Source: Halobacillus andaensis (lineage in GTDB: Bacteria > Bacillota > Bacilli > Bacillales > Halobacillaceae). Taken from it: a DNA stretch of 64,000 nucleotides. Shown one piece after another: positions 8,917-17,271 of this stretch. The stretch spans positions 675,673-739,672 of the forward strand of contig NZ_BMEL01000003.1 in the NCBI RefSeq assembly GCF_014636475.1. Direction: 5' to 3'. Within the stretch, counting starts at the first letter, position 1. Each line of letters starts with the position of its first letter. The position numbers and the translations under genes are program-made. The notes below the pieces were generated by a model that did no database searches, was not told the DNA's origin, and saw only the letters and a list, made by a program, of their open reading frames with translations.

Positions 8917-9666
8917 ATGCTTAAACAAGAACGCCAACAAATCATTGTTGATATTCTAAATGAGGAACACAAAGTGATCGCAAGCGACTTAAGCAAACGA
9001 CTATCTGTTTCAGAAGATACGATTAGAAGAGACTTGAAAGAGTTGGATAACCAAGGTGTTATAAAAAGAGTGCATAGCGGGGCTTTGAGAAAAGGACCTC
9101 CAGTCGAAGACTTTTCAACGAGACAAGAAATTTCCAATGAAACTAAATTGAATTTGGCTACAAAGGCCTTACACCTTATAAAAGACGATATGGTTATCCT
9201 TATCGATGGAGGTACGACTAACTTACAACTGGTACATCAGCTGCCTTTATCTTTAAAAGCTACTGTGATCACAAACAGTCCACCTATAGCTATGGCGCTC
9301 AATAATCACAAGGATGTGGAAGTAATAATGATTGGTGGGACCTTATTCAAGCAGTCAATGGTTAATTTGGGAGTGGATACGTTTGAAGCATTACATACCA
9401 TGAGGGCAGATTTATATATAATGGGAATTTATAAGATTGATCTTCAAATAGGAATAAGTGTTCCAAGTTTATCGGAAGCTTTAGTAAAACGAAAAATGGC
9501 CTCTATTTCTACTGAAGTTCTGGGAATGGTAACTAACGATAAGTTAGATACGATTTCTAACCATATCGTTTGTCCAACTGATAAATTGACGTACTTAATA
9601 ACAGAACAAATAAAACCAGATATTAAAAAATTGTACGAGAAACAAAGAATCACTATTATCGATTAA
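8917..9666 (+). CDS. DeoR/GlpR-family sugar-phosphate-responsive regulator
   Basis: A DNA-binding repressor of the DeoR family. The N-terminal winged helix reads LKQERQQIIVDILNEEHKVI and continues with the recognition helix VSEDTIRRDLKEL. The C-terminal sugar-phosphate-sensing domain shows the IDGGTTNLQL loop and the MIGGTL motif. Full length (249 residues). ATAGGAGGAG precedes the start and TATAAT at 8881-8886 is a likely -10 box. It is divergent from the polyol operon, so it probably controls that operon in response to a pathway phosphate ester. The inducer is unknown. Confidence 0.9.
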   Translation: MLKQERQQIIVDILNEEHKVIASDLSKRLSVSEDTIRRDLKELDNQGVIKRVHSGALRKGPPVEDFSTRQEISNETKLNLATKALHLIKDDMVILIDGGTTNLQLVHQLPLSLKATVITNSPPIAMALNNHKDVEVIMIGGTLFKQSMVNLGVDTFEALHTMRADLYIMGIYKIDLQIGISVPSLSEALVKRKMASISTEVLGMVTNDKLDTISNHIVCPTDKLTYLITEQIKPDIKKLYEKQRITIID

Positions 9667-9684
9667 AGTAAGAGCGTAGTTTGC

Positions 9685-9719
9685 GAGGCTGTCAAGAAAA
9701 TTGGGGCAGCCTTTTTTTG
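9685..9719 (+). terminator. Rho-independent terminator of the deoR-type gene
   Basis: AGGCTG ... GCAGCCT stem followed directly by seven T residues, about 20 bases beyond the regulator's stop. Confidence 0.85.
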
Positions 9720-10017
9720 TTTTTATACTATTTTAACTTTATTTGTTGTGAAGACACTTAATTAAATGAGAGAGGAAAAAGCACCCCTGGAGCCGTATAC
9801 AAACTTAACAGCTTATTGGAGGTGCTTTTTTATTTGGGAAAAAAGGAACTAAGCCAAGCAGGAAAATCGCTTAATCATGTAGTAAATAATAAAGATAAAG
9901 GTCTTTTTTCAGGATTTTTTGTTTTCCGTCTGCGATTCCCCGCAAACCTAGTTGCTTTAAGAACTTGCGTAAAGGTTTATAGGGTAAGAAACTAAACAAT
10001 CTTTAGGAGGCATGCAC
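9720..10017. other. Intergenic stretch with hairpin and possible IS trace
   Basis: An AGCACC ... GGTGCT pair followed by TTTTTTAT (9781-9833) could be a terminator or an IS end. The following TTG-initiated peptide LGKKGTKPSRKIA is reminiscent of a transposase N-terminus but stops at once. No gene is supported here. Confidence 0.3.
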
Positions 10018-10233
10018 ATGCGAGAAGTATCTTCGATGCAGGAAGCCGTTGAGGTGTTACGTGAGAAGGGGCTATCCAAAAGAGAGATCCTGAGTAACGT
10101 AGATAACAGCCATTTTCCGTTTAATGATGAAGAAGTCGTAATGGCCTTTATTGATTTACAAATCGAATGTTCTTCTGATAAAGATTTTGAAAAATTAGTT
10201 GCGTATTTATATTTTGAAGAGAACGACAGCTAG
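10018..10233 (+). CDS. Small hypothetical protein, 71 residues
   Basis: I do not recognise the family. The ATG at 10018 is chosen over the one at 10012 because TAGGAGG lies seven bases before it. The product is acidic and helical in character (EAVEVLREKGLSKREIL, then a NDEEVVMAFIDLQ segment), with no signal peptide or membrane segment, so it should be cytoplasmic. It is a single gene between a terminator and a large inverted repeat. It lies left of the first groEL-tail repeat and so probably belongs to whatever element ends there. Confidence 0.65.
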   Translation: MREVSSMQEAVEVLREKGLSKREILSNVDNSHFPFNDEEVVMAFIDLQIECSSDKDFEKLVAYLYFEENDS

Positions 10234-10251
10234 AATGAAAGTAAGGTGAAG

Positions 10252-10313
10252 CAGGGCGATGTTTGTTTGGCAGATGTTTTTTACAAGAGTCCGCCAAACG
10301 AAGCATCGCCCTG
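10252..10313. repeat. Large inverted repeat with about 20-bp arms
   Basis: CAGGGCGATG...TTGGC pairs with GCCAAACGAAGCATCGCCCTG across about 20 bases with two differences, around a 22-base loop. It follows the small gene at 10018-10233. Without a T-run it is a weak terminator candidate and might be a miniature mobile repeat. Confidence 0.6.
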
Positions 10314-10508
10314 TTATATTGTAGGAAATAAATTGGCATTGGATTCCCATATTTTTTTCCGTGAAAAGTAGAACAATCCGCCTTTTCCTCAAAATTTTTT
10401 TAAAATAGGTACATGTCTCCCCCAATCCTAATAGGTTATTTTGTTTCACTTCTAGCTTATCTTAATTATCTTCCAAAGGAATATGACCGGTCACCTATTA
10501 AAAGAAAA

Positions 10509-10540
10509 GCCTCTCAAAAGTTTATGAACTCTTAAGAGGC
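10509..10540. terminator. Hairpin of the GCCTCTC family, beside att site A
   Basis: GCCTCTcAAAAGTT ... AACTCTTaAGAGGC stem. The same hairpin type accompanies att-like sites B (23854), C (30397) and D (37247), so it belongs to the repeated module end rather than to a local gene. Confidence 0.6.
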
Positions 10541-10568
10541 CTGTAGATTTAATAAACGATTTTAAAAA

Positions 10569-10780
10569 CCAGTCAAAATCCAGTCAAATCGTGCTCAAAC
10601 CCTATGGTGAAGAGGTTTTGGGCGCTATCACATCATGCTGCCCATTCACTCGCTTAGCTATATATACCATAACAGACCCTGTAGAACCTTGTATATCAAG
10701 GTTTTCCTTAACAACTAAATTGATTATACACAATAAGTATTAATACTTTATGAACAGAATCCAGTCATTATCCAGGCACT
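10569..10780. repeat. att-like site A: groEL-tail core with arm repeats on both sides
   Basis: The core ACATCATGCTGCCCAT (10630-10645) matches the last codons of groEL with one change. Left are two CCAGTCAAA direct repeats (10569-10590). To the right are CCAGTCATTATCCAGGCAC repeats (10761-10779), embedded in a 75-base stretch very similar to the same position at site D. Arms on both sides indicate a junction between two integrated elements. The stretch 10781-10979 holds nothing else I can support. Confidence 0.7.
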
Positions 10781-10979
10781 AAAACATCTTCTAGAGTACA
10801 GACTGAAAGAAATGCACATTTAACCGTAACTAATACATTTTAAAATATCTGATTCACCAACTGAAATGAAGAAATAAAGCCAAAAACTCCCAGACCACTA
10901 TTTTCTATAGATAATTTGGATTCATATAGATGAGACAAACACAACTTCTCAGCGAACCAGAAACTATAAAGCCAAACTT

Positions 10980-11550
10980 CTATATTATCAAAGCCCTAGA
11001 TGTAGTGCTAACACCTGGGGCTTTACCTTTTAATGACTGTTTCATTACTTTATCATTCATCCGTTCAACCCATTGATGGAGAAGGCAATTATACCGGGCC
11101 AAATTTTTGTGGATTTTAATGGCCAATTCTTCATCATAGGTATGGACGGTCAAATTACGATCATTTACCATTTCCAAAGCCAGAACGGCCTCTTCACCCT
11201 CCAACAAGTGAACTTCCCTGCAACTGCGAATGACGCTCTTCGGAGAGCCGGCATCCACCCCTTCTATGTTATATAAATATTGCTTAGCCGCTTTCCAACT
11301 AGCCTCGAAAGAGAATTTAAATCGTTGAATCGCCGCATCGCGTTCCACATCATTCGGATATTTAAGGGTAGCTAGCTTTTCAAAGGCAGCCAACGCTTTT
11401 TCTGCTGCTTTCACTTGTTGTAATAGAGTTTCTTTGGAATCATGTAAATCCACCACATCTACCTTGTAAGAAATGGGAGACTTTTCGATTTGCTCGATCA
11501 GTTTATTCCATTTAGAAGGAGAAATCGGGAGTACGATTCGATCCTAAATT
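10980..11550 (-). pseudogene. Fused MNT-HEPN toxin-antitoxin remnant, copy 1
   Basis: Residues from about 24 on are a HEPN-type nucleotidyltransferase substrate-binding protein (HI0074 family): AFEKLATLKYPNDVERDAAI, then the FKFSFEASWKAAKQYL helix and a SPKSVIRSC motif. In type VII MNT/HEPN modules the HEPN protein is the toxin and MNT the antitoxin. The frame continues upstream without a break into the tail of an MNT nucleotidyltransferase (NKLIEQIEKSPISYKVDVVD), but the catalytic MNT half is gone. Compared with copy 2 (18116-18530), about 38 bases around the normal stop/start junction are deleted, which fuses the two genes. Without its antitoxin catalytic domain the unit is probably inactive. 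Confidence 0.7.
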
Positions 11551-11781
11551 TGGCTTTCGCTATATTAAAGAAATGCCCCCTTAAGTTGAAGTCTCGATTT
11601 CAAGAATGCAGAGGAAACCAAAGGCACAGAAAAAAGACTTAGATGAATTTTTCTTCTTTTATATGAAGGATTCAATGACATTGAAAAGGTGCAACGAAAA
11701 TCAGTTTAATGATTATAGGAGAAATAATTATGAAGGGTATGTTCAGCTAAGTCTAATTCTCGTACGACCTCCGCGTGATTA

Positions 11782-11955
11782 CTAAGCAACAGATTTTTTT
11801 CTTTGAATAATCATAAAAATTACTTGCCCTAAAGATACTCCAGTGAATATTCCTAAACTTGATGGCCAATCTATATGGAATCCGCTAAACAGAAAAAGGA
11901 ACAAGACCCCTAGTAATCCGGACAATATTGGAAAAACAAAGAATTTCCAACTCAA
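11782..11955 (-). CDS. Small two-helix membrane protein, 57 residues
   Basis: TTG start preceded by GGAGGTGTTAAG. The product has two hydrophobic segments (FFVFPILSGLLGVLFLFLF and SLGIFTGVSLGQVIFMI) separated by a short polar turn, ending in QRKKS. I do not recognise the family. It directly follows a Gly-rich hydrophobic peptide frame and a SunI-like fragment on the same strand, so an immunity or accessory role in a decayed bacteriocin locus is possible but unproven. Confidence 0.55.
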   Translation of the reverse strand: MSWKFFVFPILSGLLGVLFLFLFSGFHIDWPSSLGIFTGVSLGQVIFMIIQRKKSVA

Positions 11956-11973
11956 CTTAACACCTCCAACAAA

Positions 11974-12144
11974 CTAACAAATATATGTGCTAGACGCTGC
12001 TCCAACTAGCGCACCGTCAATAAGAGCAACTACCCCAAAAGTACCTCCTGAAAGTCCCACTAACACAGCTATACCTCGGACAGTTAAGGAGCCAGCAATT
12101 CCAAATACTGCATTACAAGCGTAATTCAGGGATAGCTTGGATAC
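11974..12144 (-). pseudogene. Gly-rich hydrophobic peptide frame, bacteriocin-like
   Basis: An open frame without a start codon encodes a 56-residue peptide that includes CNAVFGIAGSLTVRGIAVLV and GGTFGVVALIDGALVGAASS, ending YIC. Small residues spaced as GxxxG and the two terminal cysteines suggest a small membrane-active or membrane-embedded peptide. The upstream end is broken by a TGA, beyond which another frame encodes a SunI-like start. Most likely a gene fragment. Confidence 0.4.
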
Positions 12145-12154
12145 TCAAACTCTG

Positions 12155-12241
12155 TCAGAAGCTTTTTGGTATTTCCACTCTGCTAAGCTGCCACGAAATA
12201 ATATTATTTCCGTTTTTTTCTTTCACACTAATTCCAATCAT
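12155..12241 (-). pseudogene. SunI/YnzG-like immunity-type protein, N-terminal fragment
   Basis: ATG with a good ribosome site (GTGGAGGGTTATTT), encoding 28 residues that open MIGISVKEKNGNNIISWQL and end at a TGA. I read this as the N-terminal strand pair of the SunI/YnzG family; SunI is the sublancin immunity protein. The family is normally about 80 residues, so this copy is truncated. Assigned from memory of the family pattern. Confidence 0.4.
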
Positions 12242-12441
12242 AAATAACCCTCCACAACATAAAATCTTAGGATTAAAAAACTCTTATTACATTTACGATT
12301 CTGGTCCAATTTAGTTTCAAACTTTCTAATATCTCGAAACTGAGTCTTCAACTAACCTGCCCTTTAATGTAATAAACGAATAAAAAGATCTGTTCCATCT
12401 TTAATCAAATGTTACTTGAGAAATATCTTCAAATTTAATTT

Positions 12442-12702
12442 TTATTTTTTCTTTCCCCTTATTATCGTAGCAGCTGATAATTTGCATCTATTCATATCAA
12501 CTACCTTCACTCTCACCGAAGCATACTTTACCCCGTTATGATAGTTCAGCATAACAGTAAGATCTTTTAAAGCCATCCCCAAAGCAAAAGCTTGTGCATT
12601 TGCTGCACATCTAGTTGCAGCTTTACTTCGCTTGTTTTTAAATATCTCTTGAACCATTTTTACATGTTCCGGAAGCATCAAAGATGTCCATTTAATGTCC
12701 AT
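12442..12702 (-). pseudogene. YolD-like protein, degenerate copy 1
   Basis: YolD-like proteins are small partners often encoded with Y-family polymerase genes. The segment IKWTSLMLPEHVKMVQEIF is the family's N-terminal block; after about residue 25 the normal acidic helix is lost. A duplicated TAAATGGACAT near 12680-12700 separates the frame from the original start (MGNPNDRGTIKWT), which lies upstream out of frame. A second fragment with the intact start occurs at 17640-17780. The flanking 50 bases are also alike, so this is a segmental duplication. Confidence 0.6.
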
Positions 12703-12910
12703 TTTATCGTCCCCCGATCATTTGGATTCCCCATTATGCTTCTTTCCTTTCACTAGGTTTATATGGATAAATGGAAAGAATGCTATCTTTTGAACTATAT
12801 CCCGAATTATGGACACTGATAAAAAAGTGCCCTGATTCGTGGTTTTTCTGTTTCATGACTTCGAATGTCAATTTATAATCGAATTAACTAATACGAGCGA
12901 GGTTATAGAC

Positions 12911-13141
12911 ATGTCTAAGATTATTTTTACTGAGTCACAGAGAAGATAGTTAGAGTCCAATCCAAACATCGTTAAGGTTTCAGATCGATCCATTACCTAT
13001 ACTCCTGATTTTAAAGTGAAATCTGTAAAGGAAAACGCAGAGGGGAAGGAGCCTCATTAGATCTTTATCGAACAAGGATTTGATCTGTCCATTATTGGTT
13101 CTGGAAAGCCAAAACAATGTATTGAACGCTGTCGAGGAACG
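12911..13141 (+). pseudogene. IS3-family transposase OrfA remnant
   Basis: The frame from the ATG reads MSKIIFTESQRR, a stop, LESNPNIVKVSDRSITYTPD, FKVKSVKENAEGK, a second stop, then IFIEQGFDLSIIGSGKPKQC. This is the helix-turn-helix OrfA of an IS3-group element with two in-frame stops and no OrfB. It overlaps the 3' end of the membrane-protein gene on the other strand, which it has evidently cut. Confidence 0.75.
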
Positions 13142-13545
13142 TTCCAGAATTTACCGATCACATAGAATGGGACAGAGGGATTGGGATAGCCGTACAAAAG
13201 GACCCCAATCATTCTAAAATCCATTGAAGGGATAAAGTACCCGCCAATGAAAAAGATAAGAATAAACATCAGGATAATGGAGAATTGGCCGATTTTCTTT
13301 TGAAAAAGCGACTCTGGTCCGTAGGAAAGCTTTCGCTCTCCGTATTTTGAATTCATAATAAGGAGAAAGCCTGCACCAAAATTGGTGACAAAAATAATGG
13401 GGTTAACTAACCATTCCCCTCCCTTATAAATACTTAGTATTAACACGACGCCTATCCAAATTAACCATAATCCACATAATCTTTTGTTCGAAAATTGCAG
13501 TGGTTCATTTATGTCATAACCGAGCTTATCTGCTAAGAAAGCCAT
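13057..13545 (-). pseudogene. Four-helix membrane protein truncated by an IS3 remnant
   Basis: The product from the ATG at 13543-13545 (MAFLADKLGYD; GGAGGG nine bases upstream, better than the GTG at 13578) has about four hydrophobic segments: GLWLIWIGVVLILSIY, NPIIFVTNFGAGFLLIM, FSIILMFILIFFIGGYFI and a last short one. The final 30 residues are read backwards through IS3 sequence (12911-13141) and are not native. Function unknown. It follows the hydrolase gene on the same strand after 81 bases. Confidence 0.55.
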
Positions 13546-13626
13546 CACTCCATTCCCTCCACTCTGAGACTCTATCACCGCTTTGTACTAATAGGATAAC
13601 CTGTTGATCGCTTAAATAAGAACTCA

Positions 13627-15054
13627 TCATTTTAATTCTGCTTCTACCGTATATATAGGATCCTCTTTTTCTTCCTGAAGGATCTGTTGGTTTTCACCTT
13701 TAAGATATTGGTCAAAAAGGGCCACGATATACTTATTCATCACGGGGTGATTCTGGGTTTTGTCATACCCGTTTTCCAGGATGGGCACCCAGTATGGCAT
13801 ATCAGAAAAACTGTAGTGATCTCCCTCCAGGAAGGTAATTTTATAGGAATCATCTTTTACCCCTGATTGGAACAGAGTATTGATGTTCTGAAGGTTCTGT
13901 TCGGATAAAGCTTTGTATTCTTCGAGCGTCATTCCGTTCATCTTTAACTCTTCTTCTGATGGGGTATATTCGTAGCTCGATTTGGCGATAAGGTTCATAA
14001 ATGGCTGAGTAAAGCCTTCCTCTACATCGCTTCCATATAAGGCTCCATCCATATTAGCTCCCACCTTAAAACGGAAATCCTCTGCCATTACTTTAGCCGT
14101 TGTAGCTCCTCCATAGGAATGACCGAACATTCCGACTCTCGATAAATCCAATGTGTTCTGGAAGCTGCTTTCACTTTTTTCATTCCATTCTTGCAGCTTA
14201 TCGAGAACAAAACTTGCATCTGCAGTTCTTGTGGCAATATTTTTGCTATGATCCATTCCTGAAAAGTCGGTTGCTTTGTACTTTGTCTTAACTTCTCTGC
14301 CGTCAGGGAACCTGGTGTAGGCAGACTCATAGGTGTGGTCTAGACTGACGACGATATATCCTTGGCTGGCCAGCTCTTCCATCTGAGAGTAGTTTTGCAT
14401 TCGAGTGCCCATGAAACCATGGGAGAATAATACAACAGGATAGCCGTCTTCCTTTGGCAAAAGTTCCGCTTCGTTGAGAGTATTTGTTTTGACCTGCTTT
14501 AAATGATCGAATACTAAGGATGGAAGACCGAAAAAGTTAACAGAAAGGGCACCTGCCACTTCTTCATAAGGATAGGAAAGATAAGTGTTATCCTGACTCT
14601 CCGAACTTATTGCAGGATACCAGACACTTACCATCAATTCTCTTGGCTGGCCACCCTCTATTCTCTCCTTATCCACCAGCATTTCTGATTTCATCCCTAC
14701 CTGGTACTCACCTGTAGGAGTAGGTAAAGTAAACACAGGGAGTAGGGAACTGAGTGTAACTGTAATTCCAATATATAAGATAACTACAACAACCAGGCAT
14801 GATAATTTCCACTTGCCCATGGCGTGCGATTCGCGATCCTTTAATTTTCTTCGTATCCAGCCTATCAAAATGAAAACTTCAGCCAGATAGGCCAATAGCA
14901 TCTGTGTTCTAAATCCTTCTAAAAGCAAATGGGCACCCAGGATGATTATGGTAATAATAAACACGAGAGTTTTCCATTTTCTAAGAGGTTTATATAGCAG
15001 TGAAAGAAACCAGACAAGCTGTACGATCAATAAAATGATTTCTAATGCTCTCAT
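13627..15054 (-). CDS. Membrane-anchored alpha/beta hydrolase, PAF-acetylhydrolase-like
   Basis: Residues 1-110 contain several membrane helices, followed by an extracytoplasmic alpha/beta hydrolase. The oxyanion segment is LFSHGFMG (about 209-216), the nucleophile is Ser313 in GHSYGG, Asp is near 337 (NMDGALYG) and His near 418 (GDHYSF). The arrangement fits the isoform II platelet-activating-factor acetylhydrolase family, serine esterases of lipids or polyesters. The natural substrate is unknown. It is divergent, across 325 bases, from a two-component system that may control it. Confidence 0.8.
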   Translation of the reverse strand: MRALEIILLIVQLVWFLSLLYKPLRKWKTLVFIITIIILGAHLLLEGFRTQMLLAYLAEVFILIGWIRRKLKDRESHAMGKWKLSCLVVVVILYIGITVTLSSLLPVFTLPTPTGEYQVGMKSEMLVDKERIEGGQPRELMVSVWYPAISSESQDNTYLSYPYEEVAGALSVNFFGLPSLVFDHLKQVKTNTLNEAELLPKEDGYPVVLFSHGFMGTRMQNYSQMEELASQGYIVVSLDHTYESAYTRFPDGREVKTKYKATDFSGMDHSKNIATRTADASFVLDKLQEWNEKSESSFQNTLDLSRVGMFGHSYGGATTAKVMAEDFRFKVGANMDGALYGSDVEEGFTQPFMNLIAKSSYEYTPSEEELKMNGMTLEEYKALSEQNLQNINTLFQSGVKDDSYKITFLEGDHYSFSDMPYWVPILENGYDKTQNHPVMNKYIVALFDQYLKGENQQILQEEKEDPIYTVEAELK

Positions 15055-15379
15055 ATTTTTTCTTCCTTTCTCCTTAGTGATCTATAGTGTTTTCCTTATG
15101 ACTTGTTCACGCTCATAAACCAAAAGTTGCTACTTAATGTACTCAATAACTAAAGAATTACCCTGTGCGACTCGGAAAACTTCCTGCAATTTTCTTGTTT
15201 GGCAGGCGAATTTTCAGTTCATTTCTTCATTTTCTACACCTTGAATTATAAAAATTAAAAGTCATAGTCCCTAGTGTCTACAGTCATGAGAAAAGTCACA
15301 ATAAAATTGAGAGAGCTATAATAATTTTATTAAACAACTGATAGAATAAAACTAGATGAGAATTGATGAGGTGATTTGA
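15055..15379. promoter_or_regulatory. Divergent control region, hydrolase and two-component system
   Basis: 325 bases without a gene between divergently transcribed units. TATAAT at 15317-15322 is a likely -10 box for the kinase gene, with a poor -35. TCATGA and AGTCAC-type short words near 15262-15300 could be regulator sites. No convincing operator palindrome was found. Confidence 0.4.
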
Positions 15380-16576
15380 TTGAAGAAAGGAGTATCGTGG
15401 GGAGCTTTTGACAAGACGGTGCTGGGGCTGCGTGCTATTTTTTTAATACTTGGATTTTTATTTCTTTATGCAAATCATGAGAGATTAGAGCTGTCCGTTC
15501 CTTTCCTTGTTTTATGGCTGTTATCGTCCTTCTCCTTTCCTTTGTTTTTCTGGAGACCGGCTTATCTTCAGGCTCATTTCTTCTTTGTCACTGATTTTAT
15601 TACAACTGGAGGGCTTTCTCTCTATTTAACCTTTGAAGTCAATGAACTCGTTGGAGGAATGATTTTAACCTCCTTTATGACCGGCTACCTTTATAAAGGA
15701 AGAGGAACATTATGGGCTATAGTGGCTTCCCTTATTTTCTTTCCTGCTTTGGAAAGTATTTTAATTGAAAGCACTCTCGCTTTTATCTCGTCAATGATTA
15801 ATTACACGGTCATGTTTGGAATTGGAATCAGCTTAAATATGGTTCTTCAGTCACAAAGAGAACTCAAGGAGCAGCTGCGAAAAAATGAACGGCAGCAGGA
15901 GATGATCAAAGAAAAGAACGAGGCGCTTATCCAGTACGCGGACCAAGTGGAACGTTTAACTTTGTTAGAGGAACGCAGTCGAATGGCACGAGAACTGCAC
16001 GATACTATCGGCCATATACTGACGTCTTCTATTATGGGGTTAGACGCTGTGAAACTCTTAATATCTTCAGATAAAAGTAAAGCCATACAAAAAGTTGGCC
16101 GATTGCGGAATGCGTTAAATAGAGGACTGGATGAAACGAGAAAAAATATTCATGACCTGGACCCGAGTAATCAGAAAGAGATGAACCTGGCTGAGCAACT
16201 AAGAGAGATGTGCGAAGATTTTGCCTCACATACGGATACACAAGTAACTTTCACTATAATGGGTGTGGTGTTCCCTATAAGCGAGACTCACAAAAGGACA
16301 CTCACTCGCAGTTTACAGGAATCCCTGACTAACGCCGTTAGACATGGGGAAGCCACCATTATAAGTGTTAACTTAAGCTATGAGGCTGAAGGGTTAAATT
16401 TAACGATTATTGATAACGGCTCTCCTGGGGCAGAGGCAAAGCACGGATTCGGACTGCGTGGTATGGAGGAAAGACTACTAACTTTAAACGGCTCTTTAGA
16501 TGTATCTTTTTCCGATGAAGGAACCACAGTCACATGCACCATACCCATGAAGGGAAGTGATTCGGCTTATGATTAA
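15380..16576 (+). CDS. NarL-type sensor histidine kinase
   Basis: Membrane sensor kinase. About five hydrophobic segments fill residues 15-155, followed by a coiled-coil linker (160-190) and a HisKA_3 domain with the phospho-acceptor His207 in RMARELHDTIGH. The ATPase domain shows an N-box (QESLTNAVRHGEA), IIDNGSPG and HGFGLRGMEERL. The extracytoplasmic loops are short, so it probably senses membrane state, as in LiaS/DesK-like kinases. TTG start with GAGGTG six bases upstream. Overlaps the response regulator gene. The signal is unknown. Confidence 0.88.
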   Translation: MKKGVSWGAFDKTVLGLRAIFLILGFLFLYANHERLELSVPFLVLWLLSSFSFPLFFWRPAYLQAHFFFVTDFITTGGLSLYLTFEVNELVGGMILTSFMTGYLYKGRGTLWAIVASLIFFPALESILIESTLAFISSMINYTVMFGIGISLNMVLQSQRELKEQLRKNERQQEMIKEKNEALIQYADQVERLTLLEERSRMARELHDTIGHILTSSIMGLDAVKLLISSDKSKAIQKVGRLRNALNRGLDETRKNIHDLDPSNQKEMNLAEQLREMCEDFASHTDTQVTFTIMGVVFPISETHKRTLTRSLQESLTNAVRHGEATIISVNLSYEAEGLNLTIIDNGSPGAEAKHGFGLRGMEERLLTLNGSLDVSFSDEGTTVTCTIPMKGSDSAYD

Positions 16577-17216
16577 GCTGCTTATTGTTGAAGATCAGGC
16601 GCTGACGAGAGAAAGTCTGAAAATCATCCTAGATATGGATGAACATATCGAAGTCATCGGGCAGTCAGAAGACGGAGAAGAAGCGATAGAATTTTGCGTT
16701 AATAATAAACCTGACCTCATTCTTATGGACATTCACATGCCAAATATGGATGGCGTAACTGCCACAAAAGCTATTAAAGAACGCTGGCCTGAGATTAAAA
16801 TCATTATGCTGACTACTTTTGAAGAAACGAATTATGTTATACAGGCCCTAAAATCAGGAGCAGAAGGATACCTTCTAAAAGCCATCCTGCCGGAAGACCT
16901 TATCTTAGGAATTAGGTTGGTGAACAAAGGCGGAACCCTTATCCCTCAGGGAATAGCTCAAACTTTACTATCAAAATTACCGGAGCAAAACCGTTCCCCG
17001 CAGAATCATCAGGTTAAAAACGATAAAATACTTACACCGAGAGAAGTAGAAGTTCTTTATGAAGTCTCACTAGGGTTAACGAATAAAGATATTGCAGAGA
17101 AACTATTCCTCACAGAAGGTACGGTAAAGAATTATATCTCCACTATCTATTCTAAATTAGAAGTGAAAGATCGGATAAACGCCGTAAAAGCCGCATCCGA
17201 GAAGAATTTGATTTAG
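16569..17216 (+). CDS. NarL/LuxR-family response regulator
   Basis: Receiver domain (residues 1-120) with the phospho-acceptor Asp54 in LILMDIHMPNMDG, the acidic pair in IVEDQ and the switch Thr in MLTTF. A LuxR-type helix-turn-helix follows from about residue 150, LTPREVEVLYEVSLGLTNKD. The ATG at 16569 is preferred to the GTG at 16557 because the product then begins with the usual MIKLLIVED. It is translationally coupled to the kinase, and the nearest target candidate is the divergent hydrolase gene. Confidence 0.9.
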   Translation: MIKLLIVEDQALTRESLKIILDMDEHIEVIGQSEDGEEAIEFCVNNKPDLILMDIHMPNMDGVTATKAIKERWPEIKIIMLTTFEETNYVIQALKSGAEGYLLKAILPEDLILGIRLVNKGGTLIPQGIAQTLLSKLPEQNRSPQNHQVKNDKILTPREVEVLYEVSLGLTNKDIAEKLFLTEGTVKNYISTIYSKLEVKDRINAVKAASEKNLI

Positions 17217-17235
17217 CCCCTTTCTAAAGATAAAA

Positions 17236-17268
17236 AATAGCACTACATAAAGTAGTGCTATTGGCCTT
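17236..17268 (+). terminator. Terminator-like hairpin after the two-component system
   Basis: TAGCACTAC / GTAGTGCTA perfect 9-bp stem with a five-base loop, 20 bases past the response-regulator stop. The following T-run is weak. Confidence 0.6.
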
Positions 17269-17271
17269 TCT

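Noticed and set aside
12820..12850. GTGCCCTGATTCGTGG, similar to TGCCCTGATTCGTTG at 40733
   Set aside because: The similarity covers about 15 bases only; at 40733 it encodes part of the integrase fragment, but no integrase frame continues at 12.8 kb.
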